A stretch of 64,000 bases of DNA from Linepithema humile (Eukaryota > Arthropoda > Insecta > Hymenoptera > Formicidae). The notes under the pieces were generated by a model, which saw only the letters and a list, made by a program, of their open reading frames with translations, was not told the origin of the DNA and ran no database searches. The first letter of the stretch is position 1. Each line of letters opens with the position of its first letter. Location of the stretch: contig NC_090129.1 in assembly GCF_040581485.1 (NCBI RefSeq), positions 31,916,764-31,980,763 on the forward strand, read 5' to 3'. The translations under genes were made by a program, and so were the position numbers. This document shows, one piece after another, positions 35,331 through 49,662 of this stretch.

Positions 35331-38300
35331 ATTCCACCGAACTTGCTCTTCAGTTTACTCTAAAATCTCGAGTTTCTGGACACTTTCAACTGACAGAAAC
35401 ATTGCCGCCATTACGTACGAAGATACGGCGCAACTCCCAAGGTGCACCGTACGTGCCCATGAATTCACGTAGGACTCCTCTTCCCGTTCCAAAAAGTTTA
35501 AACGCGGTTACGTGTCGTTTCTCGTCGGCGAACGACGCGAGCGTTTGTTTTTCCGCTTAGCCCTCCCCTCAACAGAATAAATGGCGCGGCGCGTTTGAAA
35601 CCGCGGGAACCAATAAGACGGGTCCGGCGGACTAAATTTATGGACACGAAAGGAGAAAAGAAGCATTTGCTTGTAACGTTTATCTCCGCGCGCGTACGTG
35701 GACGGCGCGAAACAAGTGCCGCGGCGCAATTCGCGGTATAATCTTATCGCGTGTTTTGAAATTGCTACATCGCGGCGCGATGTCGTAAAATCGCCTATAA
35801 AACTCTGATGAGATACCTACTTTGGTTCAAGGGACGCGTGATATGGCGCTATCAAGTTTAGAGGGAAATATTGCGGTGAACAACTTTTATCGTTTCCGCA
35901 TCCTCATCGCATTTATTAATTCTAACGCTGAGCGCGGCGGAAAAATTCCAATTTCTATATAAAAGAGAACACGCCGTGATCTCTTTTTAAAAATTCTTTT
36001 TACAGAATATATAAACATTTATTACGCGTGTTGAAGCCGACGCGTACTTATTACATATTTAAGGCGATTTGATATTTCTCTATTGCTTCTAACAAACTAT
36101 CGGTATTGTACACATAAAATTCGTTGATATAGAGAGAATATATGTATCATGTAGCGTGATGCTTGCAGAGCAATTATTGGCATTGCATTAATCGTAGGCA
36201 AACAATTCGCGAAGCTCTCATGTACAGCGACATTATGCATTCCATTGCACAGTATACATGAGCAGCGACCAATGGCTCACTATGCGCTGACTCTATCTAC
36301 TTAATAACCGAACTTGGATAATATCCGATTAATCTGCAGCAATAAATTTATGCCGCGTAGCAACAGCCTAGTCTTTTCGTTATTCCATTGATGTCGTATG
36401 CTCTAGATTACGTAAACGACGGTGTAATCTAAATATAACGAGTTGATTTTCAATCCGCTTAAGTTTAATCTTAAAATAAGATTAAAGGATTGATGGTAAT
36501 CGTGTTTCTGTTAAAATTCTTTTGCTCTTGTTAAAATTTTGAGATATATTTGCTGGACCAAAAATACAATATATTATTATTCATTTTCTAAATTTTTATT
36601 CACATGCATACACGATGTATTTTTATATTCTATTTATATTGTTTCTTTATTTGACTTGTATTTTTTATCAGTTGCTAATTATGATAAAGCGTTTTGTAAC
36701 ACTTAAAAAAAGGAAGTTATTGATAATACAAATTTAAATTAATAATGAATAAACAATAGATGATAATTGAAAAACGGAGAGAAATTGGAAATAATATTTT
36801 ATTAATTATAAGTTATTTTCTTGACCTAAACTAAATTAAAGCCTTTATGTTTATGCCGCATTTTATGTTTGTGACAAGTGCGTTAATTTCATTATTGTAA
36901 AAATAATTTTATATTCATTCGTACTCCATTACAAATTTCAGCACTTTATAATTTTCCAATAGATTTAGCCGGTTTTTCTTCGGCCGCCCATTAAAGGTAG
37001 AAAATGGATGTGTGAATACATACGTAGATTAAAACGGCCAGTCTGTTTGTTTTAACAGCTGTTTTCAAAGATCCGGTAATGGCACCGGTGCTTTGGTACA
37101 CGCCGTAAAATTTTCTGCCGTCCGAAAACAAAAGAGCGATCATTCTTTTCGAATTCTAGGGGAAACGTTGTTTTTCACCTATAAACAACGTCATAGCACT
37201 TCGCTGATCGATAGAGAGCGGTATTACATGTCGAAAATAAAATATAAAACTTTATTTTTCGCTGACTAAACGAGCTAATGCATTTCTGACTTTTTATACG
37301 TTCACTGACATGCATCGATATAAACGTCGATATAAAGATAACATCTTCTGCATTATTATGATGTATAATACGATATCTCGATCCCTAAAAGGGCTATTTC
37401 GATAACATCTTCATGTCTTTCTCAGCTCTATACACTGTTTGACAGAAATCGACTCTCGTCAAAACAAGTCTCGTCATTCGGTGAAACTTTGCACGTGCTG
37501 TCTTGACAAAGGGGGATAAAACAATGATAACAAGAATCATTTATTTAAGAAAATTTATATCTTGAATTTCAGACAAATATTTTATAAAGTCAAATGCCAC
37601 AGACCGTGGTATTTTATCGAGGTGCGTCAATTTTTATCAAACAGTTTGTATAATATTGTATTTATACTGCAAATAAAAGTTATTCAACATTGTGTAATTT
37701 TTAAAATAGCTTATTTAAACTCGTATGGCAAATATTTAACATTTTCCGTTGAAAAAATAAAAGAAAGTTATTTCGAACTAAAATATAATGCATTCTACAT
37801 AAATGCTCTAAATAAATGCTTAATATTAGAAATGGCAGGGAAGGCAAATATTGACATAATGACGTAATGTGATACGTTACAAAATGTATTTCAGAAAAAT
37901 GTGCGATAGTAATGATTATAATGGACGCCTTAAAATGTGCATTTTATATGGTGTCAAGTGTCGAAGAGCATTACGCTTCTTCTCGCTACAAGGGGGTTTG
38001 TATTACCGTGTGTTAAGTCCGCGCCAACACGCGACGGAGTATCGACTTCGCGCCGCGCTGTCGCCTTTGTCGCCGAATTTCGTTAGCAATAACGCAGCAA
38101 TCGCGCTGACGAGTGTCAGTGCAAGCTCTTGTTAACAATACCGACGGATTTAACGGCGGCGCAAGCTCGCGAAGTAACCAGTTAACAGTACGTTATGCTA
38201 ATGAGATTGAAGTTTATACGAGATTTGCTTTGTTAGCCGCCACGCTCGTCTGCAGCTCGATAGTTCGTGGGACTTTCTTGGGGAGGGGGGGGGAGGGGGC

Positions 38301-40620
38301 TAAACGCGTGCATTAATAACGATCTTCATCTCTCCTGGCAACCGCGGCGAGTTGAGTGACGCAAACGTAAGTTATCCGCGGTCTAAAGTACCGCTTAGCA
38401 CGCTCGGGGGACCGGCCTCTGCCACTTTAATCTTTCTTGTTTTCTCAACGCTCCGCGTCGTGTACAAAACTTTTCTGCGCGGGAGCAATTTTTTGGAAAC
38501 TAAACTTCATCGATCTAATTACGTTGGCTTTTCTTCCAACCTTTTTCTATCACCATCGATCATTGTTTGCGTTGTTACAATTTATTATCGTCAAACAGGG
38601 GATGTCAGTCACCTCCCCCGGAAAAATGAAACTGCGGATGCGACACAGTATACGCAAACTTTATTAATATGTTGAGCCTTCTTTCCACAAGGATCACGTT
38701 TGCGTGCATAAGGGGAGACCCGTATTGCGGCAAGCTCGAAAATTCGAAGCACGTGCCAATCGAATTAACGACACATCCCCGGAATGTTTCCCGAAGAAAA
38801 ATCATCCGTATTTCTGACAAATGTTACTGTCATATTATTTTGATTTAAATATTTACGTTGAATAATATATATTTAAACTCAAACATAAATTATTGGCATT
38901 CTTTTTAATTGCTAGTATTAATTAATAAAAATCATTTTGCTTTACTACAAAAATAGAATAAAATAAAACTTCAAAATAATATCAAAATTAATGTAAAAGA
39001 AAAGTGAAAGTATTAAATTAATAATAAAAATATTAAAATTTATTTTATAATATGTTCTATAACTGTACAAAGTTAATAAATAATGATTTCATCGTTAGAT
39101 ACAAAATTGCATGTATGTTCACGAAAAATGTAGTGCGTGATATTTGATATGCAAAATTCTTAACAAGAAACTCGAATTTAAAATACTTATATTGCGAAAA
39201 GAACATAAGAACGTAGAAATAAGATGAAACAATATGAACAAACTCAATTCGCGGTTCGCTTACTATGAAAATGACGACTGCATACGCTCGCGCACGTCGC
39301 GTTTGAGAGTTCGAACCGAATACAAACTAAAACTGCAATATATTCCTATGGAAATCCTTGAAGAAAAAGATCAATCCAAAGCTAGCAACGGCATAATATT
39401 CTGCCAGCTCGATTTCCATTCTTTTCAAGACGACAAGGTTTCTTCGATAGTCATATATGTAAAATCGAAAAGAAAATGATGATCTAAGTTACATTATGCA
39501 CCAATGTAAAAAGATGATACAGTCATAAAAAGATAGAAATGAGAGCAAAAAGTAATCTGGCTTTTGATTCACTTTATGACTCATTTTCCATTTTTATTGG
39601 AAACACTAATAATAGTACGCGACAATTTTCTTAATTTAATTGTTTTAAAGTTTTGTCACGTGTATTTATCGCGATATTCATCTTTGAAGCGCGCGGCTTC
39701 ACGATGAGAATTCTTCAGTTACAGTAGCGTATTGCAAGATTAGTGGATAAATTTATAGTTCTGTTTTTAAGCCCGAACTTCCACCGTAATTCCGAGACAA
39801 AACATTTGGTAATTATCGTGGCATTTTTAAACGTAGCCCTTCTTTACGAGAGGTCGAATTCACCGCATAGAACACTGTACCTCTCTCACCGCAGTGGTTT
39901 GTAAATGTCTCTTAACTACAACTTCTATTGCTTTTTGTCCTCAACGATACAAAATGCTACGCTTTGTCAACGAGAATTTAAGAATCAAATAATTAAAGTC
40001 TAAAAATCCGAAGAAATTTAAAAATCATATAAGACACTAACAAAAAATATATAAAACTTCAAAATTTACGTATAATTATTTAGATGTGTCGTTAAACATA
40101 AAAAAGTCTGATTAATTTTTTATTAAAAGAATCAAGCTATAGGTATGCTAATAAATTAAACTTTTGAGGTTTCTCAAAGCCGCCAAATTCCGTACAGATA
40201 CGTGCCGAAAAGTCGAAAGATGCTAAGAGGAAAGTAACATTGAATGACTTTCTTTACGCGAACCCTGAAAGTCAATATCGAGAAAATTTGATTAAAAAGT
40301 TCCGCGTAGGCAATACCCGTCGCGGTCGATGTAAAGGATCTTTTAATCTTTCGCTACATAGATATACATATTTTTTTTTCATCTCGGATCTTGTATTCTT
40401 TTTTGCGACATTACGAGCTTCGTTCATTATGAATCAACAGATACTTTTAAGTGGCGTAAGTTCCGCGAGTTCTGCTCCGATATCGACTAGAGGTTTAATT
40501 CCCCGGTAGATTTGCGCTCCATTCTCCCGCGACTAAGTAATAGCATCGTTAAAAATGGCGCCTCGATTGCTGTGTGTACGTATAGGATGTTACAGTATCG
40601 ATGCACGTTCTATTGATCTA
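35331..40620. other. Alternating CpG-rich and AT-rich sequence, no gene seen
   Basis: CpG-rich at about 35340-35960 and 37960-38480 (ending near the G tract); AT-rich at about 35960-37960 and 38820-40200. A weak 8-bp inverted repeat, CTCATGTA (36217) with TACATGAG (36255), lies in a mixed patch. No frame exceeds 107 codons. Confidence 0.4.
38280..38299 (+). other. G-quadruplex-type G tract
   Basis: Runs of 4, 9 and 5 G are separated by single A residues, which gives four or more GGG runs with very short loops. This meets the usual G-quadruplex pattern. It lies at the end of a CpG-rich block. Formation and function are not shown. Confidence 0.8.
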
Positions 40621-40748
40621 AAAAGTTGCTTTGCTTCGTAATTAATGCAAATCCAGCATACACCAGTCAATTTGAATTCACATTGAAGTACACTTCTCGC
40701 GTTACACGCACGTATGCGCTGCAGCCGCATGTGCTACTTCTCTATTTT

Positions 40749-40768
40749 TACTTCACTGCAGTGAAGTA
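40749..40768. repeat. Perfect 20-bp palindrome
   Basis: The half-site TACTTCACTG is followed at once by its reverse complement, with no spacer. Allowing G-T pairs, the symmetry extends over about 40744-40773. Longer uninterrupted palindromes are rare by chance. It may be a dimer-binding site or a cruciform-prone site. GAAGTACACTTC, built from the same words, lies about 65 bp upstream. Confidence 0.95.
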
Positions 40769-40826
40769 GAAATGTTGCTATTGTCTTCAGGAATATTTAA
40801 CAGACATGTCATGCTGCAGTTAAACG

Positions 40827-40958
40827 CTGCGGTTTCTGTTCTCCCGTCACAGCAGTTCCATGGCAGTTCCACAGTTAAGAATAAAGTGTTGCGAATGGAA
40901 GAGCAGTAACAATAGCAGTCATTTGCCTTTAAGCGTTTGACGGAACTCTGCGGTTTCT
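40827..40958. repeat. Cluster of repeated short words downstream of the palindrome
   Basis: CTGCGGTTTCT occurs at 40827-40837 and 40948-40958. GCAGTTCCA occurs at 40852-40860 and 40863-40871. AAACGCT (40822-40828) recurs inverted as AGCGTTT (40932-40938). This looks like a small regulatory-type cluster or remnants of local duplication. Confidence 0.6.
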
Positions 40959-41621
40959 CCAGAAAAACGTTATCTATATTCTGTCGTAAATAATGATGTC
41001 CAATGAATAGAATGCTTCATGAAGCGTGACATTCAAAACAAGTTGGTATTACGAGAATCAGAGTTTATGCATAAATTCTTAAATTAAATAATTATATAAA
41101 TTGCTGAAATATTTGTAGCTGCTCATGCAAGTTAAATTTAATTAATGTTTTAAATACACGAAATTCTATAGCTTGCGTGATAAAGTTGCATTTCTTAGAT
41201 TAATCGTCTTGTTTTACTTTCACATTAATTGCAAGATAAATATTGCAAGATTCCAAGTCCTTACTTTGCACATGTAAAAATTCTTATTAAATATCGCAGT
41301 TTTTATCCGCGCAAACGCGGCGATTGCGTGAATGCAATTGACATCGGCCTCTATAACTTCTCCTTCCGAATTCATTATAAAGTTTCAAGTGTCCTCGCGT
41401 TAAATTAGTCTCGCGGCTTTGAAACGGCTCGTCGCCTCAGAGTGCGCGAAAAATAACCGCGCGACGGCAAAGCCGAATTTTTGCCTCACCGCTTGTAAAT
41501 ACCCGAGGCATGCTTCGAGGAGCTTTTATGCGCGGGTGTAGCTTGGAAAATAATGCTTGCGACGTGTTCGAGAAAATTGGTATGGGGAGACGCGGGGCGA
41601 GGAATTCAAAGGCTCTCTCTT

Positions 41622-41651
41622 AGGAGGGGGGAAAAGAAGGGGGAAAAAAAA
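41622..41651 (+). other. 30-base homopurine tract
   Basis: An uninterrupted G/A stretch with runs of six and five G ends in eight A. Homopurine tracts can form triplex DNA. No gene signal accompanies it. Confidence 0.75.
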
Positions 41652-42762
41652 TGCAAAACGAGTCGCACCGCCGAGGGACGCATAAAAGATGCTAATGCGC
41701 CGCCAAAGTTTCCGCTTGCCGTAGTTTTTCCACCGCTCTGCAAGGGAGCTTAGACTTTTCTAAGAGTTTCTAAGCGAGTGTCAGTGGAGCGTGCCGGGTT
41801 ATTTTCGGCAGTGGAATAAAACGAGCCCCACAGAGCGGATCCTTTTGCACCAGACTTTGCTGTCTAACTGGCTGTCTACACTCGCACTTTATCCACTTAC
41901 CTTCGTCTAGAACCGAACTTGTCACCAAGATGCGTGATGCATTAAAATGTGGAAGATTCTTCTCGCGATTTATTCTTATTACCGAACGGCGAGGGAACGA
42001 CTTAACTTCTTAACATTTCCATTTACCATTGATGAATAAATTATGAATATTTAAAATTCATAAGTAAAATTCCTTTCGTTATCGCATAATATTATTTGAC
42101 CAAGAATCATTAAATCAGTCTCGAATGAGATTTATTCGTTTTATAACTGTTTTACATTTTCTGTAACAGGCACCATGTTCTTTTTATTGTAAAATTTTTC
42201 TTGTAAAATAATGTGGAAAACAACTATTCGTGAACCAGGATTCCCACCAAGATAATCAGATGTACATTTTTATGTTGGTATAAAAACTAAAAAGCTTAAT
42301 AGCTGTATGTATATTTGCTAAATAAAGTGGATAATGTAACTTTCGCCATATCGTGAAAATCGGCTTTCTTAGAAGTGTTTTCCGCTTCAAATAGGCGAAA
42401 TAGATAGAAAAATCTTCGTGAGTATCGCGAGTCGTGAAACAGTTATTACATGGAGTTTGGATGACGGATAAACGAATATATACTCGAGGCAACACCCACG
42501 TACCATATCATCCGTCCCGCTGGTGTATCGAATATCTCACAGTCAGTAAACACGCGAGATTGCGGAGACATTCGAGTCACTCGCAAAAGATATCTCAATT
42601 CTGCCACGGCGAAGAAAGCAAATAGAGAATGGAAGTAAGATCCACTGAAATTTATCCTTAAGCGAATATTTTAGTACGTTCTTAAATTTCATATTCCGTT
42701 TGTCGATGACTGCTCTCTTACGCTAAAGAAGAAAGTCAATTTGCTGAGTTTATTAAAAACAG

Positions 42763-42779
42763 AAAAAAAAAAAAAAAAA
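42763..42779. repeat. A17 homopolymer
   Basis: An uninterrupted A run; no AATAAA lies just upstream on the plus strand. Confidence 0.9.
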
Positions 42780-45700
42780 CACTTAACACGCAAATAAAGT
42801 AAATTAAATATTTCAATAATATATCAAACGAGAATTCAACACATAAATAAGAGAAAAATATGTATGCAAGGTAACATGGATCTGTCGCACAGCCTCTTTT
42901 AGGTAAAATTTATTAAAGGTCCCTAAGAGACGTTTTTAAAGGCTGAAACGGGAAAGAGTGGCTCAGATGTGGAACATCCTGCATGTGACGTTCTAAATTC
43001 TTGAAATTATCCTTCAAGTTATCCTTGAAGTCACTTCAAAGGGACATAATTAAAAAAGAAGCTTCAGCCGCTCAGCATCAAGCAGGAAAACTTCACAATT
43101 ATACGATTATTTACACTCTTGCGCACGACTGGACAGACATTGCATTTTACATTACATTTATTTCCGCTGTTTACAGCCGCTATAAAACGACTCGTGAGGA
43201 TGTTCACACTCAGGAGAGTTTAAATTACAAAGTCGGGTTATGACCGACCGGTCTGTGCAGTAATCCACTTTTTATGCGCGCACGTACATACGCCACCTCG
43301 CACTGACGTTATTAGTTTCATCGCGTAACAGCACCTTAGTACATTTGCCGCTTCCTTCGGCTTCTATCTATATACCCTGATGTGTATAAAAATTTTACAG
43401 TTACGATTTTCGCGCTATTCCAGCCAATAAAGCGTATCGCAATTTACGTCACTAATGGAGGCTCTGTTATTGGTAACAGTTTTTTATTATCGGCTTCCAA
43501 TAAGTCCAGCGGTTCACGACTGTAAATCCGAACGTGATGATATATTTATAAATTGAATGTAAAACTATATGAATTCTTTCGCCTGAATATCGTCGTGAGC
43601 TACTATCAGTTCATTGGCGTTCAATCAAATTTAATCAAGTTTATTTGAATACTTGGAGACTTGTCGATAACACCTAATACATTAACGACATATGTATTAA
43701 TCAAACTTCTAATCAAACTACACGTTAGATAAAGTCGGGGAAAAATAACGCTGACTAATGAAGAGATATTAAATCGATCCTCGCAAAAAAAATTCTTCTC
43801 TCGCCTCTGACACGTCGGAAATAGCCGGTGCGACCGAAATGTTCGCTGGATCGTAAAACGTGTAGACGCGCCGAACCGTTCCGATGACGAATATTTACCG
43901 CCCATTCGCTTTTCAGTGTCGAGCGTTTATCAAAAATCGACATCTTTCCTGGATTAATGATCTGATGCACCATCTACGGTGGATTGCTAATTAATAATAA
44001 TCAGTGGCGTGTGCAAACGACTGCGTGATCGATAATCATGCGCGAAGTTTCCGTTAAAAATATTGTTTTTGACAAAAGTGAATTATTGGGGTGTGAAATA
44101 AAACATTAACACCTGCGAATTGACAAATGAGTGTATCTATAAAATGGGTCATGAATAAAAGTGAAGCAAGTGCTTTTAGCAGAAAATAATAGGCAAAAGC
44201 AGAGGCGTCAGTAAGGTAAAAGCACGAGGCAAAAGCGCATCCCGTCTTTGAGGGCATGAATAATTTTTTGCATTTATTATAAAACATTTATCATGAAATA
44301 GTTGCTTGTAAATGTCATTGCCTGTTATCAGAATGGATGTCAATAATGCAATTGTTTAAGCACGTACAAAATCATAATGTATAATTAGTATTTTTTTTAT
44401 ACCGCGCTTTTTTACAAAATTTCTTATAATTTCTTACTAATAGAACATAAGAGAAAATGCCTGAAATTGAAATATAAGCGTGTAATTTAATACTTTTACA
44501 TTTTCCGATGCTTTGATAACTATAAGCAAAAGCATTTGCTTCACTTTATTCGTATGACCCAATAATTTGCTTTCTTTCTTTTATATATCTCTTTGTTATA
44601 GAAGTTATTATAGTGCAATTCCAAACGCGATCTCGTATTTCTATATCTTCCTCGCGATAAAGCAGCAAAATAATAACTTTATATTCGTTTAATGAATATG
44701 TCGTGCAATCGTTTCTTTTTCTATTTTTCTGCTGTATTATACATGTATTACATTTAACAATGTTACGTGAAAAACGTTTATTGTTCGAATTGCTAATGGA
44801 TCCTGTATAAAATTCTCCATTATACAACACTCATCTATAACAATTACTACAAAAATGCCAGTTCAAAAAAAATATAGGTACCACAATGATACATGCTTTT
44901 CTGTTCAATTCCTTTTTATAGTCAGTTGCACAAAGTTCTCTGCAATTGAAGAGCATAAATATATTGGTTAAAAAGCAGGTTTTTCACTATATTATAATTC
45001 TGCTCGCGCCGCGCGAGAAATGAGAATTTGAATTACTATTGCAATAAAATACATTTATTTAAAATAGTCTTGTCATGTTCTTATGGACGAGCAAAGTTAA
45101 ATGTTTTATGCATTTATTGCGAATAAGTTTTGCGAAAAGTGACATATATCGTATTTTAATAAGTTTACGATACAACAAACATGATAGAATTATGATATTA
45201 TATCTCTTCATTACTTTATAGTGGAAAAGTAATAAAAAAGCTAGCAATTTTTTAGAAAAATTAAACTCAAAATATAATTTGAATAAAAAATATTTATATG
45301 TATAAGACAGTAAGAAAAATTTATTCTAGAAGCCTAATATCAAATAATTAATATTCGAGTATTACGTGTGTTGTCGAATAAATTAACCGAATATAATATT
45401 CATTATTATTAGTTAATATTCTTGTTTAGAATAATAAAGGGTTAACTAACATAGATACAACTGTACCAGTAACTAACATTAATACGGATAAAAAAATTAA
45501 TTAATTGGAATTTCGCCAATAATGAAACTCAATACGTGCGGTGTGTATATCGCAATTTTCACATACCGCGTATTGCAATACAGATATCTATTAAAATACA
45601 TAACAGAAAATTATATCGCAAATTAATTGAATGATGTTACGAAAATGGTAAACAAAAACTCAAAATGGAATTCAAGCAGACTTTCAATTATATCTTTACA

Positions 45701-46035
45701 ACCAGCGTCTTCTCCTTCAACGTAATTGCGGAGGTAACGCTATCCAGGAAGCACCGTTGCAAGTACGTGATGCTTAAGCATTCGTAACTGAACATTTACC
45801 GCGATTATCTCTTGGCACTCGATTTTGCCAACGTCTCTTGCGCTTATCTCTATTATCCGCGCGCTTCTCAAGGTAAGTTGTCAATGGATAAGTTGGAGCT
45901 TCCCCCTTGTACGTTGGATACGCGTTGGATAAGATGAGAAGCAGGAAAGGTGTCTGCTCAATTTGCTCGCCCACGAAGATTCTCTCGCGCTCAAATCCCC
46001 CCTCATCGTGCGACGAAATGGTAATCGTCGAGTTT

Positions 46036-46077
46036 CGAGATCCTCTCAAATCGCGAGATCCTCGGAGATCGCGAGAA
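46036..46077. repeat. 18-bp tandem repeat
   Basis: Two 18-bp units starting CGAGATCCTC (46036 and 46054) and ending ATCG are followed by the start of a third. It explains the repeated LRGSRD stretch in a minus-strand frame, which I do not regard as a gene. Confidence 0.8.
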
Positions 46078-49000
46078 TAATCAACCACAAAGTCCCGTCG
46101 CAGCGATGAGGTCGCGCAAAATGTGTCGCAATAGTCTGAACAAAAATACAACAATACGCGTGCAAATTGATGACAGTATCATCGCTAACAAGAGCACAAT
46201 CAAGTTCTATTATTGAGCAACTTCGTTATTTTCACATCCGATGACGTGCGCTTTACTACTTCTGTGCAATTTGTGAGTATAATCTCAAATATTGCGTTAA
46301 TAACAAAATATGCAATGAGAAATATGCTCTATGCAAGTTATATTACTTTATAATGCACTTTATGTGCATAATATAATACAATATAGCTGAATAACTTTAA
46401 AAATATTATTAATGTTCAATTTTGAAGTGCTATCATATTAATATTAGTTACGTTATTACATTGTAATTATATGTTACATAATTATATCATTAACTTACAT
46501 CATTTATATTACAAACACTCACGCAAAGGAGTTTAATTAAATTTGAAACACAAATTTGAAACTCAAAATACTTGAAATTTTTATATACACTTTTGCACAT
46601 GCTTAATAAGTTTTAATGTAACAATTGTAATTGTGTTTTTTTTTTCATTTTTGTGACCAACTTTTAAAAATATATTTACAAAGCTACATAGTTTCGATTG
46701 TTTTTTTTTTCAACATAGCAGGAAAAGAATTAATTGGAAGTACTATGCATCAAAAATTCGTAGATCGAAACACGTCACAAAAATCCAACACGGAATTGAA
46801 GCGCGAATGATGTTGCTACCCCTTTAATAGGAATTCCAATTTTACACATTTCAATTATTTCGATAGAGAACGTTTTCGCGAATGTTTCTCGCTTCGTTTG
46901 TGCGCGTGGTATTTCGGTCATTGCGTGTTAAATGTGAGTTGCGCTGCCGTGTAATCGTAGACAATGTTTATCCTCAATTGTGCGCAACCAATGATAAATC
47001 ATAAATGATAAACCGACCGTTAGTATTTTTTTGCCAAGCGAATCCGTCACGTCCGTCGATGACAATGATAAAAAGAAACGTAAATCGTCGATCGGAACGT
47101 GCAGACTTTTAGAAGCTTTCTTTCGAAAACTCTTTAAGAGTCTTCCAAATACATCGCGATATCTGATTTATGATTACTTGTCGAGAAGAGAGGATCCTCG
47201 AAGAATATCCTTCGCAACAGAGGGAAAACTTTACTTGTGAATCAATTATAATCAAACTTCTGTATCTTTTCTTTTGACTTTCTCTTTTTTTCTCACTTTT
47301 CTTCCCACCACTTTATAATATTTGGCTAACAATATGATGTTAGAATAAAGAAGCGAGTAAGGCAATATTATGTAATAAATTTTAATATAAATAACAAAGT
47401 ATAATTTTTTTGTAATAATGAATCAATAGCGTTAGTATACGATGTGAAATAATTAAAATAATAACTTAATCATAATTAGAGCTTATGTTAAAAGTGTTCC
47501 CCCGATTGAAAATATATTTAGTGCATACAAGAGGTACATGTTCGTGTCAAGTAAATTTAAAAAAGAAAATGAAAGGAAAGCAAAGTTCAGAAAATAAACA
47601 GAAATTTGATTGTAATTATTGGCGACTTTTTATACATTAGCACGCGTTGTTTCCATAGCCATGCTCAACTAAGCACACCGCATATTGTTTTAACGACCAA
47701 TTTTGAGTACGAAATTAATTTATACCTTTGCCGCTTAAAACCGAACAGGCGCATGCAGCTGATTTGTAGATTATCCATGAATTTTGTAACTCCAACCAAA
47801 TTTAATTTCGCCCATAAATTAAATAAGTTCTCTTCAAAGTAACTTTTCACATCAGTTATTCAAATATCGGATTGGATTCCCGAAGCTCGCATAATTAACT
47901 ACTGATCAGGACATAAATATTTCATCGATATATTTAAAGAGTTAAGTAATTTTAGAATTTTAATATAGTTCAATTTTTCTTGTGTTTATTTGAGAAAATT
48001 GAAGAAAGGAATAAAAGAGCACGCATGCATATGTGAATTGAGATAAAAAGTATTGAAAGTAATCCAAATATATCTCTGCCCCATCGAATTCCGATTTTAA
48101 AGTAGATGCTCTTAAAGTGTTACAAGATTTACTCGCTCGCTCCGCACCCTCGAACAAACGAGGATTATCAGAATTTGTTTACAAATCCAAAGACAATAAA
48201 GAATACACATGCCATATAAAATATATTTCGCTCGTATTTTAACCCGCTCACTGCATGTCCAATAAAGCATTAAAAGCGCTATCGTGCGTCACGTACCAGC
48301 TGTTACTGCATTGCACAATCCAGATTTGTTCTCAATCTCCATGAAGCAATCCCGATTGATCGAGACATAACTTTATAGCGTCATTTATAGCGATCAAAGA
48401 CACCTCTAAGATAAAATACGCTCATTTTTACACAAAGCGCAAGAAGACAAAAGACTCGGAGTAAAGGCAGCCGCCTTTAAACGCTTCGTCGAGCAAAGTG
48501 TTGCACTTGTTGCGCTTATCGTTTATCGTTGGCATTTTTCTGCGCTTTAAATTCTTAAGATCGTGGATATTATTTCACGCGCACTGTTCTTCTATTATAA
48601 ATTCGTTTAAAGGGAGATGCAATAAAATTTCCATTGCTCCGGTTAAAGTAATTTAAAAATATCCTTTCAAAAATATCTTTCTTATTAAAAGTTACATGTA
48701 TTCGTTTAATTGTAATTACAATACAATTTTCACTCCAAACTCATCGAATCTTCGAATAATAAAAAAATTATAATTTTATTACCGAAAGAAGCTCAGAGCA
48801 TTTTTGAAAAATAATTCTCGTCTGTGCAATATTTATCTCGCATCATCGTCCATTATATTTTTTGACAGTTTCGCTCAGTAAGATCAGCGAAGTGCAGCCA
48901 CACAAAACTGCATCAGGTTGTCGGTCGGTCAAATGTCAACGCTAGATATGCGCTTCTGATCCATATGTCGACGTGCAAATCCGTCGTGCGTCAGGTTGGA

Positions 49001-49379
49001 GCGATTGCTCGCATCGAGGCAGAGACGCGATGAAGCGTTATAGCTCGATCGAGTGAAAACAATAACGGAAAAAAAGTTTTCGGAAACGGCGGATATATTC
49101 GGTTCAAGTTTTAGCGCGGCACAGAGAGGGACGCGGAAGAGAGAGAAATGTGTCCGTAGGAATTTGCATTTTGCAGCTGACCGATTGCCTTCTCCTGGCC
49201 AAAGTTTTCCGGATATTTCGGGATTTGATTTAAACGCGCGACGGGAGACTACGGGTTTCGCTAAAAGCCCGAAACACAATACGTGCCAGAGATAGATTAG
49301 TTCGGTAAACGTCATGCCGGATCTGCAAGAATTTGGAACGGATAGATGTGTTATGACGTGTGTGGCAAGTTGAAAAAAA

Positions 49380-49662
49380 TAATATTTATCTTTGGAAGGC
49401 AAAATTTCGCTTCAACTATGCCGCGAGAGCGGAATGACCTGGCACAATTAACAAATTTTTCCTACCTCCTGTTGTCGTGTAATCATTTTATATATTGTAG
49501 AATCAAGATTTTTATTTATTTTTGTTAAAATGTTTTTGGTTTGTATTGTATATTTTATACAGAAAATGTTTTCTTTCTGTTCGCTACAAGTATTCACACG
49601 GTTCAATTTGATCCAAGCGATAATATTTATCTTTGAAAGGCAAAATACCGCTTTGACTGTAC
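49380..49662 (+). repeat. Diverged direct repeat, 241-bp spacing
   Basis: TAATATTTATCTTTGGAAGG at 49380 and TAATATTTATCTTTGAAAGG at 49621 begin stretches that stay alignable for about 40 bp, with a handful of differences. Similarity fades on both sides. It could be an old tandem duplication or the ends of a decayed element. Confidence 0.65.

Larger units (their letters stand above)
41301..45740. other. CpG-rich start, then long AT-rich interval, no gene seen
   Basis: 41340-41920 is CpG-rich and includes the homopurine tract. From about 42000 to 45740 the sequence is AT-rich with small mixed patches (42420-42620, 43100-43350, 43790-44040). AGGCAAAAGC is repeated at 44191 and 44227. No supported gene. 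Confidence 0.4.

Noticed and set aside
43191..43212. TATAAAA followed by TCAG, promoter-like
   Set aside because: The spacing of 21 bases is too short for a TATA/initiator pair.
48929..49402. 157-codon minus-strand frame
   Set aside because: It lies in a stop-poor CpG-rich island with an 80-codon frame on the opposite strand and shows no domain.
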